In this document: in pieces, positions 19,820-28,734 of the stretch
Numbering within the stretch: the stretch's first letter is position 1
How the letters are laid out: each line of letters starts with the position of its first letter
Assembly: GCA_963791495.1 (NCBI GenBank)
Contig: CAWBST010000023.1
Span: 310,001 to 374,000, forward strand
Source of the DNA: JAMXLO01 sp963791495
Lineage (GTDB): Bacteria > Pseudomonadota > Alphaproteobacteria > Acetobacterales > Acetobacteraceae
Direction: 5' to 3'
Length of the DNA: 64,000 nt
The notes under the pieces: generated by a model
What the model was told of the DNA's origin: nothing
Database searches by the model: none
Seen by the model: the letters and a program-made list of their open reading frames with translations, nothing else
Made by a program: the position numbers and the translations under genes

Positions 19820-20321
19820 CAAATGCCTGCCCCCAACGGTCTTGGCACGCGTGGCCGGACGGTTCGCTCACGACCGATCGGGGAGCCCGGCGGGCTTACC
19901 CAGGGGCAGCCGGTTTGCAGCGGGGGTCGGCGGCAGACCGGGGGGGCTGGCCTGGGGAGATCCTAGAAACGCCTTGCCCGAACACCCGCGGACAGTTTTC
20001 GAAAAATCATCCTGGCCATGTTAAGCTGGAACTCGCTCATTGCGCGTCTTATCTCGGGCGCTTCGCTGGAGGCGGACCTGGACCCGGCCTCATCGGCGCC
20101 AACCCATCGCGTGGGGACGTCTCCCTGCGGGGTTTCTACTATGTAACCAGAAAGACGGTTGTAGTGCACGCAGCGTTGCACAATCGGATAGAATCCGACT
20201 TAAGTGGCCATGGCCAGTCAAAAGACGAAGAGCGATGTTGATCAAGACGATTTCGCCTCGAACAACCAAGGGTCGGCGTCAGGAACGGGAGGGTAGTCAT
20301 TCCGGCAGGGCACCCAATCTA
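19820..20321. other. Left-end region of the element without a convincing gene
   Basis: Open frames here lack ribosome sites and protein-like composition. The main content is one copy of a roughly 150-bp repeat (see 19865-20035). Confidence 0.5.
19865..20035 (+). repeat. Long direct repeat, copy 1 (partner at 29757-29915)
   Basis: Contains a 40-base block (19924-19963) identical to 29808-29847, followed by a shared GCGGACAGTTTT...TCCTGGCCAT segment. Similarity outside the block is partial. The two copies flank the secreted-protein module in direct orientation. Confidence 0.7.
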
Positions 20322-21404
20322 ATGAACCGCATCATACGCAGTGCCTTACTCGCTGCCAGTATGTTGAGCGTGCCCGTCTCAGCCATGGCGAAACTGATGA
20401 GCACCTTTCCTTTCTTCGGGAACTGGGCCGGCGGCGCCTTCGACGATGATCAGTCGGGCAAATTCGTTAGATGTGTCGCCTCCGTTGGCTATCACAGTTG
20501 GCAAGGCGATGTCGTCATGGCCGTTGCGATGGAGCGTCACAAGGGATGGTCTATTGGTTTCGCTAACCAAGAATGGAATCTACAACCTCGCATCCAAATC
20601 CCGCTATCGATTTCGTTCGACGGCCAGAATCCTTGGTCTGGATCCGCTATTGCCTTGGACTCCCACATGGTAACGATTCCAATGGCAATGGATTCGCACC
20701 TGATGGCCTTATTTCGGGCCTCGTATCAGATGATTATCAGTGCTGAGGGCAAGGCATACCCGTTCAACCTCGACGGTACATCTCGGCTCATGGTTACCCT
20801 CAGCCAGTGCGTCGATACCCAACTGGCTATCGAGCGTGGGGAGCCACCGCCGCGAATTGCGCCGCCTGTCACCGCGCCCGTCAATCCGCTCCCGCCGCCA
20901 TCACCGCCTCCCCAGGCACCACAGTATGAGCTTATCGCCATGCGTTTGGCGTCGAACCTGTTGCTCGAAACAAAGCTACCGAGCGCCCACCTGCTTGCTG
21001 CATCCGAGACACCACCGCAGATTCGTGGTCGTGGTGTCGTGTGGACATCACAAGGCGGTATTGGAGCCGTGACCATCTTTCCTGCGACTTCTGGGAAGGA
21101 TGCACAGCAGGTGACAACAGCGCTGATTACGAATGATGCCACTGCCTGCAAAGGCGACTTCGTATCAGGCCGGGCCAGCGAATTGGTGGACAACACAATT
21201 GTTGCGAGATCCACCACGGAGTGTCGAGATTCGGCCGGCTTGCACATGCATCGGTATTTCACCATTCCGGCAGCGGCAGGTGGGGATTTCATTGTCTTTG
21301 AGGTCGATCACAACGGCACGGATAAGCCTGTACCTGCCCCAGGTTCGCCGTTGTCGGACGCGCAGTTTCAGGCGGCTGCAGTAAACGCAGCATACGCCAA
21401 GTAA
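20322..21404 (+). CDS. Secreted hypothetical protein with proline-rich linker
   Basis: A 360-residue protein starting at ATG 20322. A Sec signal peptide (MNRIIRSALLAASMLSVPVSAMA) is followed by an N-terminal region with FPFFGNWAGGAFDDDQSGKF and several cysteines, a proline-rich linker near residues 175-200 (PVNPLPPPSPPPQAP), and a C-terminal domain with TACKGDF and TECRDSAG cysteines. The layout suggests two small periplasmic or secreted domains joined by a flexible linker. I do not recognise the family. An upstream in-frame extension lacks a start signal. Confidence 0.7.
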   Translation: MNRIIRSALLAASMLSVPVSAMAKLMSTFPFFGNWAGGAFDDDQSGKFVRCVASVGYHSWQGDVVMAVAMERHKGWSIGFANQEWNLQPRIQIPLSISFDGQNPWSGSAIALDSHMVTIPMAMDSHLMALFRASYQMIISAEGKAYPFNLDGTSRLMVTLSQCVDTQLAIERGEPPPRIAPPVTAPVNPLPPPSPPPQAPQYELIAMRLASNLLLETKLPSAHLLAASETPPQIRGRGVVWTSQGGIGAVTIFPATSGKDAQQVTTALITNDATACKGDFVSGRASELVDNTIVARSTTECRDSAGLHMHRYFTIPAAAGGDFIVFEVDHNGTDKPVPAPGSPLSDAQFQAAAVNAAYAK

Positions 21405-21432
21405 GCAACGGGGTTTTTACTCGTTTGATTGT

Positions 21433-21675
21433 TTAGACACCCGCACGGTTCGCTTCCGGCCGGCCGACCGAGCCGAGAAACAGCAGGCCGTCATCCGCCC
21501 AGCCATCGAACCAATCGTTGAGGGCGAGTTCGTCAAAATCGGCTTTGAGTCCAGGTACAAGCAGGGTGTCCTCGGCCGGGTCGTATAAACCGTCCAATGC
21601 CGGTTGGGGATCGAGGGGAGCCAGAGACTTCTGCAATTCTGGGTCCAGGACTTGGCACCGACAATGACGCTGGGC
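21433..21675 (-). other. Possible gene remnant truncated by IS3-family insertion
   Basis: The minus-strand frame reads LDPQPALDGLYDPAEDTLLV, then FDELALNDWFDGWADDG, ending at 21433. The composition is protein-like and acidic, but no start exists: upstream the frame enters the IS3 remnant. It may be the C-terminal stub of an older gene. Function unknown. Confidence 0.3.
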
Positions 21676-22263
21676 CATGGGGCATTGCCTGCGCCGCAGA
21701 GTCGACCCGTCGGCCGTAGGAAACGGCGGCGCCGACGGCGAGCCCTGCGGATGCGGGCACGGGTTGCGCGCGAGCTGACGGCGATCATCGCCCGCCGCGG
21801 CGCTCGTTCTCTGCTGTGCGTCAGCGACAACGGAACGGAGCTGACCAGCAACGCGATCCTGAGCTGGTGCCAGCGGACCGGGGTGGGTTGGCACTACATC
21901 GCACCGGGCAAGCCACAACAAAACGCATGCGCCGAGAGCTTCATCGGGCGGCTGCGCGATGAATGCCTGAATGCGACGCTGTTCACCTCGCAGCGGCAGG
22001 CACGCGCTGTGCTGGCAGCCTGCCAGCGCGGGCGGCCACTCGGCGAGGAGGGCGAAGGGCGTGCTCGCTTGCATCACGCCCGCTGCGCGCCGGCTTCGCC
22101 GGTGGCTTGCGCCCAGGCTTGACCCAGGCTGCGCGCGACGACCGCTATGAAGACGGCCGGGATGGAGAAACGCCGCTCGACCGAACAGAGAAACACCGTC
22201 ACGATGGGCGTGGCGGCAACCCAGGACTCTACTTCTGAGTGGAGGAAACTTGGGGCTCACGTC
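21676..22263 (+). mobile_element. IS3-family transposase remnant
   Basis: The plus strand encodes the C-terminal part of an IS3 OrfB integrase: RVARELTAIIARRGARSLLC, the DDE Asp in VSDNGTELTSN, and the catalytic Glu in APGKPQQNACAESFIGRLRDECLN. The N-terminal half is missing and the reading frame degrades after QARAVLAA. Near 22240-22263 a terminus-like GGAAACTTGGGGCTCACGTC occurs. The fragment is inactive. Confidence 0.75.
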
Positions 22264-22586
22264 ATTCCGTAACCCGCCTGGCGAAGGACCCTCCACGATC
22301 TTTGCAATGGGCGTGGAAAGATACAGCACGGCAGTCTCTCGCCGCGCCACCCTCAGGGTGAGAAAGTTCGCTCCAGCTTGCGGTGTGGCACACTCTGTGT
22401 TGCGAGAGTGCGCCAACGATGAGAGGACTTCTCGGTTAGAAGCCGAGATGGATTGTGGTCACTGCCGTCTCCTCGCCGGCAACTCCGAGCCTTAGGTTGG
22501 ACGAAATTCCTCCAGCGCGCAACCGCGAGGCAGCAGATCCTATAACATGCTCGGAATCTCAAATCGCGCAGTTCCACAGTGGCGAC
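22264..22586. other. Intergenic region, no feature recognised
   Basis: I see no convincing gene, repeat or RNA between the IS3 remnant and the stop of the next minus-strand gene. Confidence 0.4.
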
Positions 22587-22874
22587 CTAGCTGTTCAACC
22601 CGCCCGAACGGCCATTCAATCCACCAGAAATTCGCGCAGGGAGCGCCGTTGTGCGCCACGATACGGACCCATATTGTTCCGCTAGCCAATTATATACGTC
22701 CACCTGCTGCCCGGCAGGCGCGTCGATAACGCTCGGCTGTGTTGCCCCCGCTGCGTCTACGGCCAGCAAAACTGAGCCGGCTAGCGTCCCCAGGACCACC
22801 ATATGCAAGAAGCGTGCGAGCAAACGTGCCAGGGCCAACCACCGCCTGCATCCTAAAAGGAGCCTAGCTATCAT
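22587..22874 (-). CDS. Small predicted membrane/secreted protein
   Basis: A 95-residue protein whose first 45 residues are a strongly hydrophobic, basic-start segment (RWLALARLLARFLHMVVLGT, then AGSVLLAVDAAGA), either a long signal peptide or a membrane anchor. The rest is short and without known motifs. ATG 22874 is preceded by GGAG at a good distance. It is downstream of, and probably co-transcribed with, the two frames at 22902-24266. Function unknown. Confidence 0.5.
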   Translation of the reverse strand: MIARLLLGCRRWLALARLLARFLHMVVLGTLAGSVLLAVDAAGATQPSVIDAPAGQQVDVYNWLAEQYGSVSWRTTALPARISGGLNGRSGGLNS

Positions 22875-22901
22875 AATCTCCGCCCTGATGTGTTGTTATT
22901 T

Positions 22902-23615
22902 TTACAACCGTCCTGGGGGCGATATATTAGTATCCGGCACCTCAGCTTCTACGGAGACAGAATCATTGCGGATGGTTGTCTTAACGTATCGGCCATGCGC
23001 GCTAGTGTCATATCTCCTCACAACCCCGTCAAAATATTCGATCTCTATGACTATGTTCTTTGCGTCACTTGGAAGATCTTTGAAGACTGGGCGGGTCCAG
23101 GTGAGGTCTTCTTCGTGCAAGAGCTTCGGTGTCTTGGTCTTTACTTGCTTATAGAGGCCCGCTTGTATTCTATAATATATTGTGCCGGTCTCGCCGTTAC
23201 TCGCGGAGAGCCCGAAAGTCGAGCATAGTTGGTCCTCCGTTGCATTGGCTGTGGGTGGCGACCTCCACCCATTCTTCCCTTCTTGATCAATAATCTTCGA
23301 TTGAGCAGTGTCGAACTTCCATCCTTCAAGGGCCTCTTCCTTAGTAAGGCTTGTGCAGCGCTTTGTTGGATCTTGTGACCCATTCTCTCTTACATGGCCA
23401 TAAAAGTAGTCAGCATTCGTGGGCTGAGCCGGATCAGGAAATGTGCGTGTATTTCGCTTCACTGATGCCTGGTCTTCATATTGAAAGACCCGGACATGCC
23501 CAACCGTCTCGGGAACAACGTAGAAGACTAGGCGATAGGTGTGGGATGAATTCGATAGCCCAAGTGTTCTAGAAACCAGACCAGGACTGCCGCCCACTTT
23601 AAGCTCCGCAAACAC
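22902..23615 (-). CDS. Hypothetical protein, probably the C-terminal part of the upstream frame
   Basis: A 237-residue frame with beta-rich composition, beginning at GTG 23615 (FAELKVGG) and with strands such as TYRLVFYVVPETVGHVRVFQYED and KNIVIEIEYFDG. It is in the same frame as the 215-residue protein upstream and separated from it only by one TAG and one codon. Read through, the two would form a single secreted protein of about 453 residues. It has no signal peptide of its own, which favours a single interrupted gene. Family unknown. Confidence 0.6.
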   Translation of the reverse strand: MFAELKVGGSPGLVSRTLGLSNSSHTYRLVFYVVPETVGHVRVFQYEDQASVKRNTRTFPDPAQPTNADYFYGHVRENGSQDPTKRCTSLTKEEALEGWKFDTAQSKIIDQEGKNGWRSPPTANATEDQLCSTFGLSASNGETGTIYYRIQAGLYKQVKTKTPKLLHEEDLTWTRPVFKDLPSDAKNIVIEIEYFDGVVRRYDTSAHGRYVKTTIRNDSVSVEAEVPDTNISPPGRL

Positions 23616-23618
23616 AGG

Positions 23619-24266
23619 CTAAATCGTTGTGGTTGGTGGCGGTAACAGCGATCTTGGGATACGGAACGTCAGTGCGGCCTCTTGGAAGTTGACTGCCGTT
23701 GGAGTCTGCTTCCTATCAACCATCAACTCCGGTTCCGCGTTGTTGAGGTATGACCCCGTCACACTAAACAGGATATCATCCTGCAATCTTGCCGGAAGTA
23801 TGTAGGTGGGGGAGTGGCTGATAACAAAAGGATAATGCGACGCTCGGCTTACACGAACGATCGAGTCCTCGAAGCCGGTTATCACGCCTTTGAGCTGATA
23901 TGTCTGTGCATCTGCGACGGATGCGACTTCAGAAATGGAAGCCTCGATCCCCTTTAGAATCCCCTCACGTTGGTCGTCCAGATGGGTAAAGAAGGTACTC
24001 TGCTGCTCGGTCGCCCCCTGAAAAACACGGTTTATCAGTTCAAGGTTCTGTTCTCCCCAGTGCTGGAGCCAAAGGTTGCCCGCACCGCTTGCGGCCGAGA
24101 TAACGTCCCGGAGGGCAGCCCGCATGCTGTCGACCCGATTATCGATATATTCAGAGTGGGAAGGTTGGACCAGCATTAGTGAGATAGAAACAGCCACGGC
24201 GCATCGAACCGCAACCCTATGGCCTTGTATGGCCCGCGGAAGCCTTTCCAGCATCCAGGTATTCAT
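23619..24266 (-). CDS. Secreted hypothetical protein ending at an in-frame amber codon
   Basis: A 215-residue frame with an N-terminal export signal (VAVRCAVAVSISLMLVQPSHS), a helical region (RVDSMRAALRDVISAASGAG, later EGILKGIEASISEVASVADA) and a beta-rich end that stops abruptly at PPPTTTI followed by TAG (23619-23621). The same frame continues with PVFAELKVGG in 22902-23615. Either a nonsense mutation split one gene, the amber is read through, or these are two coupled genes. Function unknown; no homologue recognised. Confidence 0.6.
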   Translation of the reverse strand: MNTWMLERLPRAIQGHRVAVRCAVAVSISLMLVQPSHSEYIDNRVDSMRAALRDVISAASGAGNLWLQHWGEQNLELINRVFQGATEQQSTFFTHLDDQREGILKGIEASISEVASVADAQTYQLKGVITGFEDSIVRVSRASHYPFVISHSPTYILPARLQDDILFSVTGSYLNNAEPELMVDRKQTPTAVNFQEAALTFRIPRSLLPPPTTTI

Positions 24267-24605
24267 TTCCTAACGTCCCATTTCTTGTTGATATTTGGGC
24301 CTCCTTCCCCGTTCAACCTCGTCGATGGGGGAATCATGAGACAATCACCGTATGCAGCACAAGTAGCACCGTCACCGCGCGCAAGAGAGCTCGCGACAAC
24401 GCATACGCCAAGAATGTCACCGCCGACACGTGCTCTTAGCAACTTTTCCTCCGGTCGGGAACGTCTCAGGGGAGTGGTCTGGACTCAAGTGCTCTGGTCG
24501 TTCCGCTACCAGGACGCTACTCTACGGGCAAGATTCTGACTACGACTCTTTCGAACTAAACCACCGGCTCTGGTCGCGCCGCCGTGCACGCATGCAGGCT
24601 CTTCG
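24267..24605. other. Intergenic region, no feature recognised
   Basis: Upstream region of the secreted-protein genes, likely including their promoter, and the downstream side of the integrase remnant. No gene-like frame stands out. Confidence 0.4.
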
Positions 24606-24608
24606 GAC

Positions 24609-25107
24609 TCAGATCGTGATCCGCTCGACCTCATCGAGCGTAATCTCGTCTCCGGTGCGGCCGTACAGTTTGGTCGTGTGCGGGCTTTCGTGGGCCGCCA
24701 TAGCCTGAGCGTTTCGAGCGTGCCGCCCGCTTCCAGGTAAGCAGTAATTCCGGTGGCACGGAAGGTGTGACATCCGATGCGGACCTTTATGCCTAGCCCT
24801 ACAGCCCGGCGCTGGATCATGCGCCAGGCGTCGACCTGGTGCATCGGTTTTTCGGTCAATGTGCCGGTGCGGCCGGCGGCGGAGCGAAAGAGGGGGTCTT
24901 GCCGCCGTCACGGACGCCGGCCGCCTCTATGTAGGTGTCGAGATAGGCTTCCAGGGTGTGATGCGCTGGCATCTCATGCCGCTTACCGCCCTTCTCATGC
25001 AACCGCACCCACCAGCGCTTACCCTGCCGGTAGTAATCCTCGACGCGCATCCACGGCAACATGATGAACGCAGAAGTTGTAGGGGCTTTGCCGCGGACGC
25101 GATACAT
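24609..25107 (-). pseudogene. Tyrosine recombinase remnant (C-terminal catalytic domain, frameshifted)
   Basis: The catalytic domain of a second tyrosine integrase spread over three frames. It runs MRVEDYYRQGKRWWVRLHEK, then VRIGCHTFRATGITAYLEAG with the His-x-x-Arg box, then AQAMAAHESPHTTKLYGRTG with the second His and the nucleophile Tyr. Two one-base losses in homopolymers explain the breaks, a C-run at 24892-24896 and an A-run near 24708. The N-terminal DNA-binding part and the first Arg box are missing or scrambled. It is unrelated to the active-looking integrase at 50915-52183. Confidence 0.78.
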
Positions 25108-25112
25108 AGACC

Positions 25113-25280
25113 ATGATGTGGTTGGTTGAGTATGCGCATAACGACGTGCCGCTGGACGGCAGAAAGCGGCGGCAGTTCAACACGTTCTACCTTGGCGCTC
25201 CTGACCAGGCGCTCGTCCGGGAGATCGCAGAGCGTTACATCGAGCTTATCAGGCAGCAGCATCCCCACGCCGGGCTCTAG
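25113..25280 (+). CDS. Small hypothetical protein
   Basis: A 55-residue frame starting at ATG 25113 (MMWLVEYAHNDVPLDGRKRR) and ending with ERYIELIRQQHPHAGL. The composition is protein-like and helical at the C terminus, but there is no clear ribosome site and no family I recognise. It diverges from the integrase remnant with a 5-base gap. Weakly supported. Confidence 0.3.
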   Translation: MMWLVEYAHNDVPLDGRKRRQFNTFYLGAPDQALVREIAERYIELIRQQHPHAGL

Positions 25281-25564
25281 GCCGTGTGCGACAGATCGAT
25301 AGTCCGTGGGAATGGGCAATCACGCAGGCCGCTGCAATGACGAGGATAACCGGTTGGGCGGTCGCGGCGCTTGAATAGGGATCATCACCGCACTGGTCCT
25401 GGTAGCCGGCTGCGTCACTGAGTTGTTTCTCGTCCCGTGATGGGCCGCTCTATGATCGCGCCATCTCGCGCGCAGCTAGGTCCGGCCCTGGGGAACTGTT
25501 TTCTCAGGAAGTTTGCCGGCGGGCTTTTCGTGCTGACAAACAGAGCCGCCCGTTGGGAGACGGG

Positions 25565-26969
25565 TGCTGTCGCAGACGTGGTGGAAATTCGAGGTGGTGT
25601 AATCTCCGGCTTGTGCAACGAGCCAGACTCGGCGGTGAGACGTCGAGGGAGATTACACCATGCAGAAGCATAGCAACGACAGTTCGCCGGAGTCGCCTGA
25701 ATTCCTTGGCTCCGGTTGGTTCGATCCGATCGAGGCGGCCATCCGGGATCGGGTTCGTGGGTTCATCGAGGAGCTTGTTGATGCGGAACTGGACGCGGCA
25801 CTTGGTCGGTCGCGCTATCGCCGCGCGATATTGCCAGAAGCGGCTGGGGGAGCCGCCGGATATCGGCATGGACGACGGAACCGCCAGTTGCTTGGTTCAT
25901 TTGGCCCGGTGACGATCAGCGTGCCACGCGCACGGCTGAACAACACGGACGGGGTGAGCCGGGAATGGCACAGCGAGGCGCTGCCACGCTATGTGCGGAT
26001 GACGAAGCAGGTAGAGGCGGTGATCGCGGGCACCTATCTGTCGGGCACCAACACACGCCGGGTTCGGCGTGCACTCGGCGCGCTGTTCAAGGGGGCGGTC
26101 GGCAAGGATGTCGTCAGCCGAACGTGGCGGAAAGTGCAGACGGACTGGGAGGCGTGGTGCCGGCGCTCGCTGGCTGAAGAGGATGTGGTCAGGCTGGTCC
26201 TGGATGGCACGGTGGCAAGGGTGCGGCTCGATCGCAAGGCGACGTCGATCTCGCTGCTGGTTGTGCTGGGCATTCGGCGCGATGGGCAGAAGGTGCTACT
26301 TGCGGTGCGCAACATGGGCGGCGAGAGCGAGGCGGCCTGGCGGGGTCTGCTGGATGATCTGATCGGGCGTGGTCTGTCAGAGCCGAACTTGGTCATCATC
26401 GATGGTGCGGCGGGGCTGGAGAAGGCGCTCGGCCTGGTGTGGCCTGACGCACTGGTGCAGCGCTGTACCGTGCACAAGCACCGCAACCTGTTGGCGCACG
26501 CTCCTGAGCGGCTGCATGAGGAGGTGTCGGCCGACTACAACGATATGATCTACGCCGGCACACCGAAGGAGATCGAAACACGCCGCAAGTCTTTCATTCG
26601 CAAGTGGCGACTGAAATGTCGTGCCGTTGCCGACAGCCTGGAGGAAGCCGGTGATCGGCTGTTCACCTTCTCCCGGTTACCCGACAGTCAATGGCGGTCG
26701 GCACGCACCACCAATGCCATCGAGCGACTGCACGAGGAGTTCAAACGCCGCATCAAGACGCAAACCGTGCTGCCGTCGGCGGAGACGGCGGCGATGCTGT
26801 TCTGGGCACTGCTGGCATCCGGTCAGATCACCATGCGCAAGGTAGACGGATGGCAGACACTCACCGAGAAGCCGACAATTCAATGCATTGACCTTGCTGC
26901 GTGACGCGATAACGTCACCCCGCCGGAGACCACCGCTACCTCAATTTCCACCAACTTCGCGACACAACG
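25565..26969 (+). mobile_element. IS256-family insertion sequence, apparently complete
   Basis: Carries one intact transposase gene. The ends are imperfect inverted repeats sharing TGTCGC then GGTGGAAATT and CTCCGGC (left from 25568, right ending 26964). The 10-base GGGAGACGGG occurs at 25555-25564 and 26970-26979, a plausible 8-10-bp target duplication that places the ends near 25565 and 26969. The exact boundaries are uncertain by a few bases. Confidence 0.85.
25660..26904 (+). CDS. IS256-family transposase (mutator type)
   Basis: A 414-residue transposase, full length for the family. Typical features are the N-terminal ELVDAELDAALGRSRYRR-like region, GYRHGRRNRQLLGSFGPVTI, the catalytic Asp regions in VRLVLDGTVARVRLD and LVIIDGAAGLEKAL, the VQRCTVHKHRNLL helix, and the Glu in TTNAIERLHEEFKRRIKTQ. 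The frame is uninterrupted, so the element may still be active. ATG 25660 follows GGGAGATTACACC. Confidence 0.93.
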   Translation: MQKHSNDSSPESPEFLGSGWFDPIEAAIRDRVRGFIEELVDAELDAALGRSRYRRAILPEAAGGAAGYRHGRRNRQLLGSFGPVTISVPRARLNNTDGVSREWHSEALPRYVRMTKQVEAVIAGTYLSGTNTRRVRRALGALFKGAVGKDVVSRTWRKVQTDWEAWCRRSLAEEDVVRLVLDGTVARVRLDRKATSISLLVVLGIRRDGQKVLLAVRNMGGESEAAWRGLLDDLIGRGLSEPNLVIIDGAAGLEKALGLVWPDALVQRCTVHKHRNLLAHAPERLHEEVSADYNDMIYAGTPKEIETRRKSFIRKWRLKCRAVADSLEEAGDRLFTFSRLPDSQWRSARTTNAIERLHEEFKRRIKTQTVLPSAETAAMLFWALLASGQITMRKVDGWQTLTEKPTIQCIDLAA

Positions 26970-26979
26970 GGGAGACGGG

Positions 26980-27493
26980 CGGCGAGTTAGTCGGTGAGGA
27001 CGAATGGCCGCCTCCGCGGGAGGCCGCCAGCGGCAGACGGCCGTGGGCGCCCTGCTCTGAAAGAGCGCCCGCCAGGACAATACCAGATCGGCACCCGGCG
27101 GGCGCTATCAACACGTCGGTGGCGTGAACCACTGACGCAGAGAGAAATATCGTTGAGCGCCGGGAATGGCCGCCGCTTCCCGCAACTACGCTCCATGCAC
27201 CGCTGCACTGATGGGTCGCCATGAAAGTGCAATGTCCCCAGCGTAGGGGACAACCGCGTGGATAAGCCTGTGAGTTAATCGCGCTACCTCACAGCAACCA
27301 CCGTCTATGTCGATATTATAACGATCGAAATGCGAAGCCAGATTTAGTTGAAACGCAAGCATTTAGGCAAATTGGACCGTAACGGTCCTGTCATAGGATC
27401 GGTAAATTATCTAGCAACATCTACAGGTGGATTGATCCGGCTGCCGCCACAGCCGCTGCCAAACGCCCTTGCTTCCGATGAGGAAGTGAGGCT
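26980..27493. other. Intergenic region with hairpins
   Basis: No convincing gene. A perfect 7-bp hairpin, TGTCCCC-AGCGTA-GGGGACA, lies at 27233-27252, and a bulged GGGCGC...GCGCCC stem lies near 27047-27072. Either could be a terminator or the end of a lost element; a T-run does not follow. Confidence 0.4.
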
Positions 27494-27676
27494 TTACCGC
27501 CTCAGACACCGAATTGCAGTGATCAGAAGGGATTGCGCCTGCCGGGCGGCGTTGTCGGCCTCGCGCCACGAACTGAACCCGAAATACGCGCAGGCTCGGT
27601 CAGCCTCATCATAGATAATGAAGCCGTATGAGTTGCCGTCCCGGGACTGCTGGACTGATCCGACGCGCCCGGCCAT
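27494..27676 (-). CDS. Small conserved hypothetical protein
   Basis: A 60-residue protein from ATG 27676, which follows GGAGGA at ideal spacing. The core GFIIYDEADRACAYFGFSSW and the helix READNAARQAQSLLITAIR look like a compact single domain found as a small protein in related alphaproteobacteria (recalled, not searched). Longer in-frame extensions lack a ribosome site. Function unknown. Confidence 0.6.
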   Translation of the reverse strand: MAGRVGSVQQSRDGNSYGFIIYDEADRACAYFGFSSWREADNAARQAQSLLITAIRCLRR

Positions 27677-27857
27677 GTGGTCCTCCGCGGTTGCCCAGCA
27701 GTGAACCGCCCCCGAGAGTTGCAACGTCGAGGCGGTTCACCAAAGGCACGGCTTGCCCGTGAAGGGTCCGGGCGGTGCCAAACATGCAGTAGGCGAAGTT
27801 ACGGGACCGCTCCGGAATCGCGATTGCGTTCGTTCCGATGCCCTCCCATATGGGCGC

Positions 27858-28184
27858 ATGCCTTACCATCGCTTCGCGGTCGGACAGACGGTTGTGGCGC
27901 CTTCCGGCGTGCGGGACGCGCTGATACCGCCCGGACCTTACGTCATCGTCCGGTTGCTGCCGCCGGTTGGCAGCGAGCCGCACTACCGCGTCAAGAGCGC
28001 GGCGGACGGACACGAGCGGGCGGTGCTGGAAGAGCAGATTCAGCCGATGATGGCCAGACCGGCGCCCGAGGTGGAACACGCGGCAGCGAAGCCGGCGCCC
28101 GTGGTGCGGCAAAGCGCGGTGGCAGCACGGTTGACGCCAGCCGCTAAGGGTCGAACGGCGAAGGCGGTTCGCGGGCGGCGGTAG
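27858..28184 (+). CDS. Small conserved hypothetical protein
   Basis: A 108-residue protein from ATG 27858. The N-terminal domain reads HRFAVGQTVVAPSGV, ALIPPGPYVIVRLLPPVG and YRVKSAADGHERAVLEEQI, a small beta-barrel-like module common in alphaproteobacterial hypothetical proteins (recalled). The C-terminal 40 residues are Ala/Pro-rich and basic (KGRTAKAVRGRR), probably flexible and possibly nucleic-acid binding. An upstream in-frame extension to 27753 is less likely. Confidence 0.6.
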   Translation: MPYHRFAVGQTVVAPSGVRDALIPPGPYVIVRLLPPVGSEPHYRVKSAADGHERAVLEEQIQPMMARPAPEVEHAAAKPAPVVRQSAVAARLTPAAKGRTAKAVRGRR

Positions 28185-28458
28185 CTGCGCCGCCCGTCGC
28201 TGCGCTGCCGGGCGAGAGGTGCGCGTTTGGCCCATCTAACGCGACACCCCGCCAATGGGCGGGGTGCTGGACGTTGTTCCTCGGCCTAAACTTGGCCATT
28301 GGCTTGGCACTGCTACCAGCGGACTTGCGAACGGTCCAGCGGATTTGATGTTGCAGTGCGGACGCGAGCTGCGCCCCGAAAGCGCCGCCATTTCTTTGCG
28401 GCGGGGAGCACGCATGGCTCGCGGGCTGACCACTCGACATTAACCTTACGTTCCCTCT

Positions 28459-28704
28459 ATGGGCTTCATGCTCGCCGCTGACTGCCAGTCGAGTGGCTGC
28501 GGCGGGGAGCGCACCTTCGCTGTAAGCGATCTCGCGAACTTCTGCGGCGCGAGCCGCACGGTGGGCGAGGTGTTGCGCCGGATGCGGTGCAGGGGCGGCT
28601 GTGGCGGCCGTGTAGGCGCCGCGTGGCTGGTGACGGGGCCAATCCTCAATGCCCGGGTGAGGGCCAGACGCGTGCCGTTGCTCGGGCAGGAGGCGAGGGA
28701 GTAG
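28459..28704 (+). CDS. Small zinc-ribbon-like protein
   Basis: An 81-residue protein with cysteine pairs CQSSGC near residues 9-14 and CRGGC near 44-48, which could bind zinc. They flank a segment ERTFAVSDLANFCGASRTVG followed by VLRRMRC, and RVGAAWLVTGPILNARVR follows. Such small cysteine-paired proteins recur in this bacterial group. Function unknown. The start is uncertain by a few codons. Confidence 0.5.
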   Translation: MGFMLAADCQSSGCGGERTFAVSDLANFCGASRTVGEVLRRMRCRGGCGGRVGAAWLVTGPILNARVRARRVPLLGQEARE

Positions 28705-28734
28705 TGCTTCGGCGGGTGGCGAGTAGCGTGACGG

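Noticed and set aside
19374..20024. A 216-residue protein reading from the sugar transferase into the element as a real gene
   Set aside because: The part after the core repeat has no protein-like conservation; it is a chimera created by integration.
21433..22416. A 327-codon minus-strand frame as a single gene
   Set aside because: Most of it is antisense to the IS3 transposase remnant; only the last 80 codons look protein-like and are listed as a possible remnant.
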